From contig VCCP01000002.1 in NCBI GenBank assembly GCA_005765155.1, positions 4,154,001-4,218,000 of the forward strand: 64,000 bases of DNA, written 5' to 3'. The DNA comes from Zelopaecilomyces penicillatus (lineage: Eukaryota; Ascomycota; Sordariomycetes; Hypocreales; Pseudodiploosporaceae). The notes under the pieces are model-generated. The model saw nothing but the letters and a program-made list of their open reading frames with translations. It was not told the origin of the DNA and did no database searches. The position numbers and the translations under genes were made by a program. Numbering within the stretch: the stretch's first letter is position 1; every line of letters starts with the position of its first letter. Of the stretch, positions 11,383-24,076 are shown piece by piece.

Positions 11383-12706
11383 ATGCTTCAACGGTTGATT
11401 CTAACATGCTTGCTCGTCATCCCTGTGTTAGCTGGCCTCCAAGACCTCGTCAATTGCGATCCTTTAAAGAAAGACAAAAGTACAGCCTCCACTATCTCAC
11501 CTCGGTTTCCCCCTTTCAATAAATACATTCTGCTTGCTTTAGTCTTTTCCCTTCCCTTTTTTTTATTATTTTATATCTTACCATCATCACATGTAAGGCT
11601 CTTCGCTTACAGTTTACCGCTGACAGATGAAACAGGGTGCCCGCCTGACCCTGCTTTTGCTAGCAAATCCTCTTTTGACTTCAACAGCGCCGGCTGGGAC
11701 GACCAGCTCAGCCAGTACTGGGCTGTCGATGGCGATACCGCCAAGGATAGTCGCCGTCTTGACTTCAAGACCAACGGTAAAGGTGCCGCGTTTGGCATGT
11801 GGGGAAAGGGCCAGGCTCCTACGCTGACCAGCAACAAATACATGCTTTTTGGTAAAGTCAGCGTGGAAGTCATGGCCGCGCGTGGCCGGGGCTTGGTGAC
11901 TGCCATGGTTCTCAAGTCAGATTCCGGTGATGAGATTGACTGGGTGAGTGCTTTCACTACCTTGGGAGTATTTGGGTCACTACATTGTGCTGACAGCGAG
12001 ACAATCTCAGGAACTCCTCGGTGCCTACGAAAACCAGGCACAGTCAAACTATTTCTACGACGGCGAGGCTCTCTTCAATACATACAACAACACCTACCAC
12101 CTAGACTCATCCTCCTACTCTGCTTTTCACAAGTACTCCATCGAGTGGACCGACAAGATCCTCCGGTTCTCCATCGATGACAAGGAGCAAAAGACGTGGC
12201 ACGTAGGCGAAATCCCCGCTGACAAGTGGCCCCAGACCCCAATGCAGGTGAAGCTCGGGATCTGGGCCGTCGCTAGGGACAGCGACCCCGGCGAGATTGC
12301 CTGGGCCGGTGGCGTGCCGGACTGGAACAAGGGCCCCTACAAGGCATACTTCAAGGCTCTTGAGGTGGAGGATTACACGGGCATGTGCAACGAGACAGAA
12401 GGTTCAGTTGAGTACCAGTATGATGAGAGGACATGGGGCTGGCAGAACATTCAGGTGAAAGGCTGCAAGAAGAGGTCAATTCCTGGAATGCAGCCACCTA
12501 CTTTCTCCAGCCGTCCTGGGCAGCCTACCAAGACGGATGATGGCTCATATTCGTCTCCCAACCCCACAGACGCAACGTCCACGGACGATGCAACACCAAC
12601 AGAAACCAGTGATGGCGAAGGGGACGAAGATGCAGCACCCGTTGCTAGATGGGTTTCGTCGCCGTTGGCCGCAGTCGTTGTTCTTGGATGGCTTCTGATA
12701 TGGTAA
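11383..12706 (+). CDS. GPI-anchored GH16 cell-wall transglycosylase (Crh/Utr2 family)
   Basis: Three exons, 11383-11479, 11636-11943 and 12011-12706, give about 366 residues. The first intron's acceptor could instead be at 11626, which also keeps frame; 11635 sits better after the CTGAC at 11619-11623. There is an N-terminal signal peptide (LILTCLLVIPVLAG). The GH16 catalytic motif DEIDWE falls at residues 131-136, with E132 and E136 as the expected catalytic acids. The tail is Ser/Thr/Pro/Asp-rich and ends in a hydrophobic GPI signal (PLAAVVVLGWLLIW). Crh enzymes link chitin to beta-1,6 or beta-1,3-glucan at the plasma membrane and cell wall. The second intron sits exactly between W135 and the catalytic E136, so neither open frame alone shows an intact active site. 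Confidence 0.9.
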
Positions 12707-13324
12707 AACCCATATCAATGCAGGTGCTGTGTGCTGCTTAGCGCGACATATTATCCCCTTATTGTTGTGGCTTTTCTATCCCCTTAGGCTAGATCACATC
12801 TCTTCTTCGCAATAATTGTAATTGATCAAGTTGGCGTACGCATATGCCTGTCATTACGCATCTGATAAATGTTTAACTTCATGTTGCTAGACAGAATCAA
12901 GATAATGCCCAGCTGTGCAGAAAAGGAGTGGGAATACAAGTTAGGAGTTTTAAAAATATCCAAAATATTATACATCTGATAAGTTCTACAGGTAGTCGCT
13001 ATATTATCTGCTTCAAAGGACACCATTTTCCAGCGCCTATGCAACCATGACCTCCTTTACCCACCTAGTTTTTCATAATATACATGAAAGGGTCCCCACA
13101 CGGAAATAACCCTTGCCGAAGTCGTGCAATGGTCCCCGAAGGTGAAATCGTATGAAGGGGTATCAGCAGAAACAACAATTCAAGACACAAAAAAAAATAA
13201 ACTCCACCCCCTCAAAGCATGGCTGGTTCGCCTTCGCATTGACCCAAGGTGTGTCGTCAAACATCCCAAATCGGCATTGCCAGCTTCCTCACCAAATCTT
13301 GTTGCTCTTTATCTTTTCAACTCA
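12707..13324. other. Convergent intergenic region
   Basis: Sits between the 3' ends of the GH16 gene and the Sec7 gene. AT-rich, with no open frame worth calling. Confidence 0.6.
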
Positions 13325-16300
13325 TCATGGCCGTAGAGTCTCGTCGCCCTCTTCAGCTCCGCTAACCTCCATTTCACCATCGCTGAGTTCACCTCTTGCA
13401 GCCCGTCGAGCTAGATCTCGCTCATTATATATCTCCACCTTTCTGGTTTCGGCGTGTTGCAGACTGTCAACATAAGTCCGGAATTTCACAATTTCTCTGA
13501 GCAAGTACGCGCTCTTGCGCTCCCAATTAGCCATTGCCTTGCCCGCATTGTGACCCCTAGGCGTAAACGCAAGAAGCATGGGGCTGCGGAGCTGGTTATG
13601 AGTCTGCAGCTCTTCCTCAATGCTCTTGACGTAGTTGGCGAGTGTCTGCAACTGGTCGAGTTCCAGCAAGTTGCACGGTCGCATACTCTGCGTTGGGGGC
13701 GTCCATTCTGAAATGTGGATACGGTCACCGGGGAGCTTCCCACGGCCGCCATTGTTGGTGAATGGTCCTGACCCATGGTCTAAACTGGATGATCGAAAAC
13801 TTCTCCCGCTGTGGGCACTGGACTTTCGGGCATGATGATTCGCATTGCTTGCAGCCTGTGCATTCTTCACGCCGTTTGTCAGCCCAATGCCTGATTCATT
13901 AATGGCGTTGACCAGGGCGTTGTTAACGATGGCCTCACTCCATCCATATTCAACGTTGCTTATTCCGCCGACCAGCGGATGAGTGCTTAGACGCGCGCTC
14001 CAGTAGTTGGCCGTTTGAACAAACTCCCTGATAATTTCCGGAGTGCCACCCTGGAACAAGTGAACAGCGCCGGTCGGCAAACTCAAAGCCCACACATAAG
14101 GCCTTGTGCGTGAGTAGCCAGGTGAAGGGAGACCGGATGCAAGGGTTAATCGCAAACTGAAAGTGCCCATGTTTATCGCATTGTCTTGCCAATTGCCTCC
14201 TCCAACTGGAGCGTTGGTTTTACCAGCATTTCTAGACCGGTTCTTTTGTCGCATTGATTTGCTTGAATTGAACGAAAAAAGACTCATTTGACCCTTTTGA
14301 ATAACGGCGAAAACTTCGGTCCAGTTGCGATCTCTAGCTCTCTTACCAACTCCATCCAAGTGGTGTTTGTGCATCACCATGCCCTCCTTCACCCATGGTG
14401 GACCAGCAAGTTCCAGTGACTCATCTTCTAGAATCTGGGTGGGCGGCGGAACGTCAGAGCTTAAAATAGAAGCTCCGTCCGGGGCGCCGGCATCCTCGTC
14501 CCTAATTATGGCTTGGCTCAATGCATTCGCAAAACCAATTGATTGTTGATAATCGCCTCGGTTCATCGCAGAGCCAAAGGAATCCTGGGACATGGAGCCC
14601 TGTGTCCTACCTAGAGAGTAGCGACTCCAGGTGGCAGATGACATTGCTGGGCTCCAGATTGAGTTGGAATCCTCAAAGCTTGTTCTACTTGAGGAAAACC
14701 CATTGCGTCCCATTCCAGGTCTTGATCGGCTCTTGGAGGTCCACCTCGAAGCGGCATTGCGATTGTTGTCAGCAATTCTGCCTCGCAGCGATATGTGACT
14801 CTCGGAGGGGGCCTTGCTCAAAACACTGGGGGTTCTCTTCAACATGCCAATGACAGACAAGCTACTGTGAGACTGCACATTGTTTAGATGTCTCTCGGGT
14901 TCAGCACCAAACAATGGTAAGCGGTCATCCCGAATAGAGGCATATGTGCATTTCAAAACCATCTCGACCTGCTCCTCCCAAGCCCTTCGAGAACCATTGA
15001 ATGTCATTCTGACAAGAGGCCCGCAGTCATCATAATTATCGCTGCCGTGGTTATCAACCCGGGGAGGAGGACGAAAGGAATTCCTAAAAGTCTTTCTATC
15101 CTGCTCAATTGATGACTTTGTGTCGTTTCCTAGCATCTGGTTCTTCTCAGGTAGGATGCTAGGGCGGTCAAAGGCGTCTGGCACTGACTCCAAAGCTGCC
15201 TGCGTAATAGTCGTCAGGGTATTCTTTACGAACTGGCTACGCGTCATCTTCTGCTCGATATCTGCTAAATGCAGATCTGTATTGAGCAGCATGATAGAGT
15301 AGCAGATGGTGTGTATCACATCTTTCCAATAGTTAGCATTCAACATAACCTCCTTTCACCCACACACATGGCCAGCTCCCGTGCAACTGATGGACTTACC
15401 AACTGATTTAAACCCATGGTTGGGATTGCATTCACACCACCGCTTTGAGAATGCTACCAAAATCCGGTCCACTTGTTGTGTTTCAGCGCGGAGGACCAAG
15501 CGACTGCACACCTTCCGCAGGGCATCCGCAACGCTTAAATCAGCGAAGCTGTAAAGCTGAATGTAGGCATGTAGGGTTCTTTGGCGAACAGGTCCCTCTT
15601 CGCCCATCCACGCGGCGGCTTTGTCTTTTTGAATAAAATCTTCAACTCCATCATATATTTTCTGGGCCTTTTGTCGGTCATCTTCGGTGGGCTCTCCAAT
15701 GATGAACTCTGGTTCATCCAAAGACTTGGACTGCATAGACTCAAGTGTCCCTAAAACTTTGGGGCTCGGCTCATTGGTTGATTCGATGCGGACACTTGGA
15801 GGCGCACTAGGCGCAGTCTTGTATCCCGTTTCGGTGGAACCAGATGCGAAGCTTGTCGATCGGGCACCTTCAATTGGGAGTGAGAGATTCGGACGATTGG
15901 GTTCATCATCGGTATCTGTTTGCTCCAAAGTAAAGGGAACCTTCTTTCTCGGTCTGATCGTTCCGTGCGGATCTCTGTGCTTGTGTGAAACAGGGGAGGA
16001 GCCAGGGCCTGAGCTATTTCCATTTTCCTTGGTGTTGTTTTTGTTAGAATTCTGTTTACTGTGCAGAGCAGGTAGATCATCATCGTTATCGCTAGCGCCA
16101 TCCAAATCCAAGAATGAGTTGTTCCTTCTTTCAAATCGTTTCCCAGGCCGTTGAGAGGGGTGAAGAGGTGGGCTCTCAGACCGCCTGCTATATTCATAAT
16201 CTGATTCGGATGGAACTGCTCTGATCTTGGCATTTGGACTCGGTTCGTAGTCCGGCGAAAACTCCCGTTTATACCCCCCCTTGGTTTCTACATCTTCACC

Positions 16301-17776
16301 TTGCGCAGGAGCCATATTTGTTACATCACTCAGCGGTGATGTCTGAGCAGTGCGTGTCCCCGATCCACCGGGACCATCCCGAAGGTACGGGCCCATGACC
16401 TTTCTCAAGCTACTCACTGGACTCGGTTGAACTGCAATATCCGAGTCCTTGTCGGTTTGTATGTGGCTGTCAGGGACAGAAGGAACAGGCGGCGCATCTC
16501 CAGAAACGGACAATGGCAGAGGCTCATCAGCCACAGATTTCTTGCGCCGGCGGAAAAACGAAGAGGTCTTCTTCTGTAGCACAGGGTGGGTCGAGTGCGA
16601 CGATACAGCATCTCTCGAGGGTGGGGCGGTCACTGGTTTCGGTTGACCTGGATTCGGCTGCTGCGTCTTTTTGCTAGCAGGACGCTCAAGCCTATCGGCG
16701 GGAGGAGGAGGAGGTGTGAAACTTGATGAGGGTTGCAGCTCTGGAGGGCCATTGGTGGCCAAGGGAGAAGGGGCTTTAGAAGAGCCGCCGCCGAAGACAC
16801 GCCTAAAGAAACCCGGACGCTCTTTCGCCTGAGCAGGTGCGCCGCCAGCCGGGCCGGCATGCGCCTCCGCCTTCGACTTCCCGTAGCCAACGCTCGGCGC
16901 TGGAGCCGAGTCAAACTCAAGATCGGGCATTTGCATGGTAGGAGCTACCTGCTGCTGAAGAGTTGTCCCTCTCATGCTTCGGCCTGCAGAGCTTTTCAAG
17001 GAGCGGCTCGTGCTGCGTTTCCGCGACAGTGTGAGGGGTTCTTTAGGTTCGGGCGGAGGTGGAGGAATCAGTATGCTTGACGGGACACGACGAGGCCCGC
17101 CAGGAACAGTCGGCGTAGGGGCGGCAGAGAAGTCGTCCGAGGTAAAACTACTAGGGAAATCAATCTGGAAAGGTGACATGAGTGGAGGGTTGAGCTGCTG
17201 TGACTGTTGGACCAGCGACGGGCCGTGGTCGAAGCTGGCTGAGCGCCCAAGCCCAGCGTTACCCCGAGCCCAGTGTTGGTTGCCAGAACTCGGAGGGTAT
17301 CCTACATCGATGCTGGTGCTGCTGCTGCTCTTGTTACTCCCTCTCCCTCCGCGCGAGTGTAGGCCACGTGAAGGACCTGGCTGGGCCCGATGCGTCGTCT
17401 CTTTCAAACTGTTGAGCCTCGTAAAACCGCTCTGAAAGTTGGAACCACTGTTACTCCGGCGTCCACGAGAAGTCTGGCTTGAGTGCCTGCTGGAATCGTC
17501 GGCGGCGTCGAGGTCGGAGCTGTAAGAGTATTGATGTCGCTGGCCGCCAGCGTAACCGTTGGTCGTCCTCCCTTGGGTAACGGGGTCATTCGTCCAGGGT
17601 CGCTCGTCGAAGGCTGAAGATGTCAATCCGAAGGCTGGGCCAGTGTTTCCTAGGGAGAGTTTGTCGAGAGACAGGAGCATGTTATTGACCAGCGAGTCTC
17701 TGGTGATGTCCCGGAGCGACAGGGACAGGTCGTGGGAGTCCCGCGGAGGACGGGATGCGTGCTGCTGATCGGCCAT
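13325..17776 (-). CDS. Sec7-PH ARF guanine-nucleotide exchange factor (Syt1-like)
   Basis: Two exons on the minus strand, 17776-15400 and 15321-13325, give about 1457 residues. The intron 15322-15399 (GTAAGT, GCTAAC, AAG) falls inside the Sec7 domain and joins NPNHGFKSV to DVIHTICYSIMLLNTDLHL. The long N-terminal ~750 residues are low-complexity (Ser, Pro, basic). The Sec7 domain follows, with the LRAETQQVDRIL segment carrying the expected glutamate finger. A PH domain starts at WVKEGMVMHKHHLDGVGKR, and a coiled C-terminal segment follows. Such proteins load ARF GTPases with GTP during Golgi/endosomal traffic and polar growth. The open frame extends upstream to a second ATG at 18298, adding an IQS repeat, but MADQQ at 17776 looks a more natural start. 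The first intron would be missed by a single-frame reading, giving two half-domains. Confidence 0.9.
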
Positions 17777-19969
17777 GTCGGCGGCGATGAGAATAGGGTT
17801 GTCTAAAAAGAAATCATGGGCGGCGCTGCGGGTCGCGTTCGAGACAAAGCGAGCACAGCCAGGCACTCGGCTCGTGGGAAACCTTGGCCCTGCCTCTAGA
17901 TCCAACGCAGGCTCAGGCAAGACAAGTGGCTTGCACGTATCGGGCGGCGTGAGCGGAGCACCTCTGCTAGGCCGCGAGGCAAGGGATGTGTCGAGGTTCA
18001 GATGTCGAGCCCTGCAGTGAGGCAGCGTGGATTGGATGGATTGGATGGATTGAATGGACTGGGTGGATTCAGGTTGGGTGGTGGTGTGTTGGCTCGAGTC
18101 CAGGAGCATTGTGGGGACGGCTGCACACGGGGTTTTGACGGCGCTGTCTCTGCCTGCGTCGTCCCCTACAGGGGCTTGAAGGGTTCTCTCAGGGCACCAA
18201 CCGGCCTGGAGATGGCTAGATGAACGGCCTGGGACAATGGGACAGCGCTGATGAAGAATTGGCATGTTGCCTTGATGCCTCCTTACGAAGTCGTCCATGA
18301 TCTTGTTTGTGTGCAAGATCTAGACTGGAGTAGAACTGGCTGTTTTCATACGGATGTTATAGTCAATCGCAGAGAAGTACCCAACACCTGATGCCAAATA
18401 TATTACCTACCTACCCAGTAGTAGTTTAGACTACCGATCTGTATTGGATAGTAATTATGTACTCTACATTAGAAGCTACGACAAGTGGCCGTTGCAATTG
18501 CTTCTCTTACATGAATGCCACCAGCCGTCCAGCAGCCCGGTTTGCAGTGAGGGGGCGAGAAAAACTGACCCGCGCAACCATCTCGGCAATATTCCGTTCA
18601 AGATTGAGTGATACCGCAGTTCTCCGCTGTAATCGCCATTATCGCCCTTGAGTGAGCCAGCTTGCCAGCCTCGAAGAGGTATTTCATTGTGCTGGAGATG
18701 AAACACATGGGGCAAAGCGGTTCGTGAGGTGGTGTGTGTGATCTAAAGCCGCTAGGATGCAGCTCGCCTGCAGCACGTGTCTCACGCTGCACGAAGCAGA
18801 AGCAAGCGTAATCATATATTTCTCTGGGATGGATGCCAAATCTTGCAAGTGCCACTCTGTATTAATACTGTAATTATAGTTTTCTTTCCCCTCCATCGGC
18901 TGCGCAGGTGTGGCCAGCTATGATAGATACCTACCTAGAGCTGCTCCCCTTGTTACCTATGTGTGTTCACCCGCACTCGTACACACGTTTGTAAACGTTT
19001 CAATTGACAGCTCCCACAGACGAAACAGTCCCAGACAAACCACAAAGCTCGTTGATTGCTCTCCCTCAACTGGCCGACCCCTTTTATTCCCACACTCTTG
19101 GTCTGTGGGGGATGTGGAGGTGGAGTGGCCATGCAGGGGGGCTTGCTGGATGCATCTGTGCGAATCTGTGAAGGGCGATTGCATGAGAGCACAACACGAC
19201 ACTAGACACGCTTTCCGCTATAAATGCAGCATTTCCCCCCCGTTATGAGCTACTGCACAGAGATGCATACCCTAGAGTCAATCAAGGAAGCAGATCTGCT
19301 AGCACCATGCCTCGTACCTTACAGCCAATAGTCTCGTATGTGGAACTCCCCAGGTCCTGGCTAGGTCTCATCAGAGCCTTTTTTGTTTCGGTTGCGCCCG
19401 TATAGTGTGTGGGTTGTGACAAGCCATCAATCGATCGCTCTCGCTCTTGGTGCTTTGGAGTGGTCCGCAGTGTGATACCTACGCTGTAATGTGACGAACA
19501 ATAGACGATGGGTAGTAATAGTCAACCTTTCGCATGCTCGCTACTGATGCTTGCGCTATTGAAACAATCCCGTTGCCGCAGATGATGGGCTCGAGATTTG
19601 TTGGCTAGGCTTGTCAGCACTGAGCCCAATCAAGATCTTGAGTTATTAATACCTTCATCCTGCCATGATTCCAAAGTCACGGTGCCGTCTCCTCTCGAAA
19701 CCCGAACCCACATAGGCGGGTTCCCAATGCTCATGAAACTTGAATTGGCACTCCCTGTTCTCGGGAGCAGTAAAATCTGTGCACTACATTGTACAGATTA
19801 GGATAATGCCCATCTATTTACATTAGCGAAGCATCGAATTCGGGTAATTTCCCCGGTGTCCTTCTAATGTTTCTATGTCATCACAGCCTGATACAGAAGG
19901 TTTTCATGCCCTAGCATTGGTGCGTAAATCATGTAACAAAATAGTGATCGAACTTGCATCAATCAGCTT
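17777..19969. other. Sec7 gene leader and intergenic region
   Basis: 17777-18298 stays open in the Sec7 frame and may be either leader or an N-terminal extension. Beyond it to the tRNA there is no gene. Several TACCTA/TAGGTA clusters (for example 18404-18416 and 18928-18937) are common in this genome's spacers. Confidence 0.55.
18031..18058. repeat. ATTGGATGG-type short tandem repeat
   Basis: About three imperfect copies of a nine- to ten-base unit (GATTGGATG). If translated on the minus strand in the Sec7 frame it reads as repeated Ile-Gln-Ser. It is better explained as a simple repeat in the leader. Confidence 0.7.
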
Positions 19970-20071
19970 GGGCGAATGGTTTAGTGGTATAATTTTCCCT
20001 TAGCATCAGCTTGGCTACTAGCTAGCCATCAAGACTGGGAAAGGTCCAGGGTTCGATTCCCTGTTCGTCCA
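19970..20071 (+). tRNA. tRNA-Ala (AGC) with a 30-nt intron
   Basis: The acceptor stem pairs GGGCGAA (19970-19976) with TTCGTCC (20064-20070). It includes a G3:U70 wobble, the classic identity element of alanine tRNA; the discriminator base is A. The T arm is CAGGG-TTCGATT-CCCTG. The anticodon stem TTCCC/GGGAA encloses TTAGCA, then an intron at about 20006-20035, then T38. The anticodon AGC is at 20002-20004. The intron follows position 37, as in other nuclear tRNA introns. A T-rich tract (TTTCTTTT) just after the gene fits a Pol III terminator. The mature tRNA would be 72 nt before CCA addition. Confidence 0.93.
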
Positions 20072-20630
20072 TTTCTTTTGCATTTTTGATCTTTTCGACT
20101 CACTTTGTCAGAGTTCATGTCAATTGATGTGAGCACACGGCCTGTTGTTTATTGTGTCACTCGACGACATTGTTTTCTTTTTATGCCACCACGGACACAT
20201 CATTACATTTTATGCTGCCAACGCTTGTTCATTCAAAGGCCAAACAATGAACCCTGCATTTATTCTATGCATGGAATTGGCTCTTCCGTCTCAATCTCGC
20301 GTGGTTTACTTACCTTCTTGTTCATTTTGAATCTTCTGAAGTTAAATAAACCTTTTTAACCAGTCTCATGTCAAGGTATAAGACGGCAGACTTACATCTT
20401 TCTTCTCACTCTTCGATTGCAATTGCGGCAATAAATAGTAGGTTACACAAGATCGATTACTGCCCTTTACCTAACATCAAGTTCTCAATAGACCAGCTAG
20501 TTAGTCTATACTATTTCCTACCCGGAGTAACCTCTTAAACAAAAACTTTTGTGCAACGCATATCGATCAAAGACAAAAAACAAAGTGATATCGACCGCAG
20601 AAAAGAAAAAGCCCGAAAAGAAAAACGCTG
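20072..20630. other. Intergenic, no gene seen
   Basis: Begins with the T-rich Pol III termination stretch after the tRNA. The rest is AT-rich spacer and the 3' flank of the DUF6594 gene on the minus strand. Confidence 0.6.
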
Positions 20631-22421
20631 TCAGCCAATGCTACCTGCTATGACAGCCATGAGACCCCCATATATGGCTACAAATGGCAACCAGCTCTGC
20701 GCCCCATGCTTTTCAGCCATTATAGCAAACACCCCTGATTGCGTCAAAGCCACCGTAACGCCCACTCCCACGAGTAGCACAACAGTCATCCGGCCCATGA
20801 AACCGGAAATGACGACAAACGTAAGGATTGGAGCAAGGATCGCGACCAAAATCGCTACCGCAAACCTCACCAGCGCATCGGGTGCCGATTGTTCTACTCG
20901 TACTGAAGGCCGGTGAATCGACGATCGGGAACTCTCGACCTCAGCCTCGGAGGAGCGGCTGCTAACAGGCGGGAAGCCCAATGCCCCAACAGAACGAGGC
21001 ATAGGAGTTACCATGTCCGCTGGATGATCGTCGTGTGAGCGCGGCCCACGCTTTGCCAATGTGACTAGGTCGTCGGCGGCATCAAGAAATTGAGCCTCAT
21101 CCTCTACAACCGCGTTGCAGGTTGCAAGATAAGACTTATACCCATAAATCTCATTAACTGTGGGCTCTGCGAGCCTTTGCGTCTCCTTGAACGAGGAAAT
21201 GACCTGATCTTGTATAGTGTCAGCTTACTTGAGTAATAACGCTATCTAAGCAGCACACTCACTATATTGATACATTTTCTGTGCAATCTGCGTAAATATT
21301 TCGGACTTGCGCCAGTTAATGTCGCCCTGGTTTGCATTCTCTTGTCGTCGGGAAGCTGGGAATATACCACCAGGAAACCTTCGTGCCTGTGTATCAGCGT
21401 TGTCGAGATTATGCAGCTGCTCTTCTAGCTCGGCCAGCTCATCCTGCAGATTCAGCAGCAAGCGGTGATGAAGCGCCTCAAATCGACGATATATTGGTGT
21501 CAACCGTGGCCCTCCAAGATTTCCCGATAGCTTGGCCGATAGAAGATCATATCCGCTCAGGGGAAGTCTCTCCGGCGGAGGCAAGGCTGGCAGTGCAAGT
21601 TGCACTGGGAATGGAGGATGCATGAGGCTAGGTGAGTATATTGGTGATTGGGCAGGCATATCTGGCGTGTCATATCTGATAGGCATTGGCCCCTGATGAG
21701 GCTGACCCGGTTGAAAACGAGGTTCATACATTCCATGAGGTAGAGGCTCGCCTTGCATTCCGTAGTTAGGACTTGGGCTTCTGTGAGACCTGTCATCCAT
21801 GGGCCCACCGGAAACATCCCTGCTCCAACGGTTGTTTCGCGCTCCCGATGAACGACCATTGGATAATGCCTTTTGCCCAGTAGTGATTGCCTTCTGGCCT
21901 GGTTCTCCAAGCATTCTGTGTGCCCCCACTGGGGAGTTGGGGACAAGGTATTCCATGGCGCCTTGCCGACGCTGAGGACTAGGACGCCGCTGTCTCCTTG
22001 CCCTCTCTTGCCCCGGCGGCATACCGTTATCTTCATTCACCTGGACGAGAACCCGGTCCCTTGCCTTGTCATTTCTGGCACCTCCTTTGGGTTCATCCTG
22101 GCTAGCCTGGGATTTGACAGATGTCGTGGTAGATGGAGAAGTAGGAGCCCACGCCATTCCAGGGGGAAAGTTTCCAGATGGCTCATCCAAACCATCGGGC
22201 GCGATGTTAAGTATTTTCTGTACCCTGTCTTCCTCGGATGATGAGGCCTGGGAAGAGATAGTCCTGGGCGGTGATTCGGGCCGTTTCTTGGCACTCATAC
22301 TGACACGTCGACGCTGTTTCCCAATACGCTCTTCGGTGTGAGAGTGTTCGGCTGATTGAGGCGCGTCCGCTGCTTGCGCAGCAGCACCCTTGGAGAGTCG
22401 GCTATCTGATTGAGAAGGCAT
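20631..22421 (-). CDS. DUF6594 membrane protein
   Basis: Two exons on the minus strand, 22421-21263 and 21208-20631, give about 578 residues. The intron 21209-21262 (GTGAGT donor, CTGAC branch, CAAG acceptor) joins QKMYQY to NQVISSFKETQRLAEP in frame. The N-terminal ~270 residues are disordered, rich in Ser, Pro, Arg and Gln. The conserved block starts at LSGYDLLSAKLSGN and includes the coiled LLLNLQDELAELEEQLHNLD. It ends in three hydrophobic segments (FAVAILVAILAPILTFVVI, TVVLLVGVGVTVALTQS, WLPFVAIYGGLMAVIAGS). This layout of an acidic coiled region plus C-terminal membrane helices is that of fungal DUF6594 proteins, whose function is unknown. Confidence 0.88.
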
Positions 22422-24076
22422 GGTTGTCTCCCTGCTTCGTTACGAAGCCACTTGCTACCCTCCAGCGAATAAATTTTTGTAGCCTGCTGCGCACAAATCT
22501 ACAGAATAATAAATTGGAAAAGTATGTATGCGCACAAAACTTTTACATACTCCAGTGTTTGTTGGTGAACTAAAACTGTCACTCTTTTGTGGGCATTAGT
22601 GGCTGCTTTTGAAAGAAGGCGATGGGTATGAGATGAGCCGTCTAGCAAGGCTGAGGTGGATACTTGATAGAAGTTGGAAGACGGAAGCCAATAATCTTAC
22701 ATGGTGTGCGCTGGACGTGGGTATCGTGACTATGGTTCGTCCTCGTGAGCAAATCAGGTCAACGTGTGAACAAGGACATCACTTCTGCCGGCTGCGGACA
22801 TACATATTGTACCCGCAAGTTTACATGTAAACGTTCCACCGTTGTTGGGCAAAGGGAAACAAGATCAAGCGCTAAGTGGATGTGCCTGTGCAGGGTCGTT
22901 TCGGGTGCTTAAGACTAGAGCAGCAGGAAGATGAGGCCACCATGATGGCATATTTTTGAGTCTTTTTTTGTCGGAACAACGATGAGGAAGCAAGACACGG
23001 CTAGGGCCATAAAGTGTTTCATCTCGGGGGCCCAACGCCCTGTTATTAAGGCCTGCGACCTGCTGCCAACCCTGATCATGCGTCCAAACTCATCAACGGG
23101 GGTCAGCCCGGCACCAGCCCATGGTGGGATTGGCTGCTCGGGGTCGGGATGTCATGGCACGGGGCCTGCTGGTAGTCTGCGAGCACAAAGCGCGGAATGA
23201 GGCATCCGGGCACTGTCTGAACTGCTGGAGATTGGCAAGCTGTGAGGCTGTCGGGGGCAGAGAATAGCATGTGGTAGCACACAGCCTCACACTGTGCGAC
23301 AGGGAAGCCAGGTTGCCAGGTTGCCAGGGTTGAAGGATTCCTGTTCATCAAGGCTGTGATGCCATCAATGCCTAGGTGGCTGGCTTGTGCTTTGGCTTGT
23401 GCTTGTGCCTTCTGGCTTGTGCCCGTCCTCGGGTCGGGTTTTCTAGCGGGCCGTGGTCGGACTTGTCACCAGAAGGAATATGTGCCTGGGCAAACGGGCT
23501 ATTCATACGTACCCGACAGCTCCTTGCTTATCAGAGAATCACCTAAAGCTGCCCAGGACCAGTTAGCGCTGGGAAGCATCAATACCTGGTACCCACATGG
23601 AATCTCCCGAAGCAGAGCTCCCCTTGCACTGACGTACATGCATGATAATTTCGCGATAGCTTCCAATTGCTCTCACGCAATTAGTTTCATGCAGTTTATC
23701 TGTAACCTCCCCGAACCTACCGAGTGACTGCCTAGTACGAAGGTGTATGGGAAACATCGGAAGAATATGCATGCTGGCTTGACTGAGCCTCGCCTAGACA
23801 ATTCTACAGCAACCGTATCAAGCACGACTTGTCGAAAAGCGATCATAGACGAGAATACCAATAGCCCGCACGACTCGCCCGCTGCTAGTTTGAAAAATTA
23901 TTGGGTGATCTGACAGTTACCCTCAAAGAATACATATCATCTGTTACATCGACAGAGCTCTCTTGCCCCGATCAATTGTCGGTACTTGGACAGTATCGAC
24001 GAGTTTGGCAGAACCTCTTGGCTTGTGCTTGCTGGCGTATCAATTGGCCTGCCGCTGAGCTCCCTTTCTCAGTATA
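22422..24076. other. Intergenic, no gene seen
   Basis: Divergent spacer between the DUF6594 and GatB genes. Short open frames near 23100-23350 overlap on both strands and contain simple repeats (CTTGTGCTTGTGCC at 23392, TTGCCAGGTTGCCAGG at 23311); none was called. Confidence 0.6.

Noticed and set aside
13454..18223. Many plus-strand frames of 60-155 codons
   Set aside because: All are shadows of the minus-strand Sec7 gene, whose Sec7 and PH domains are clear.
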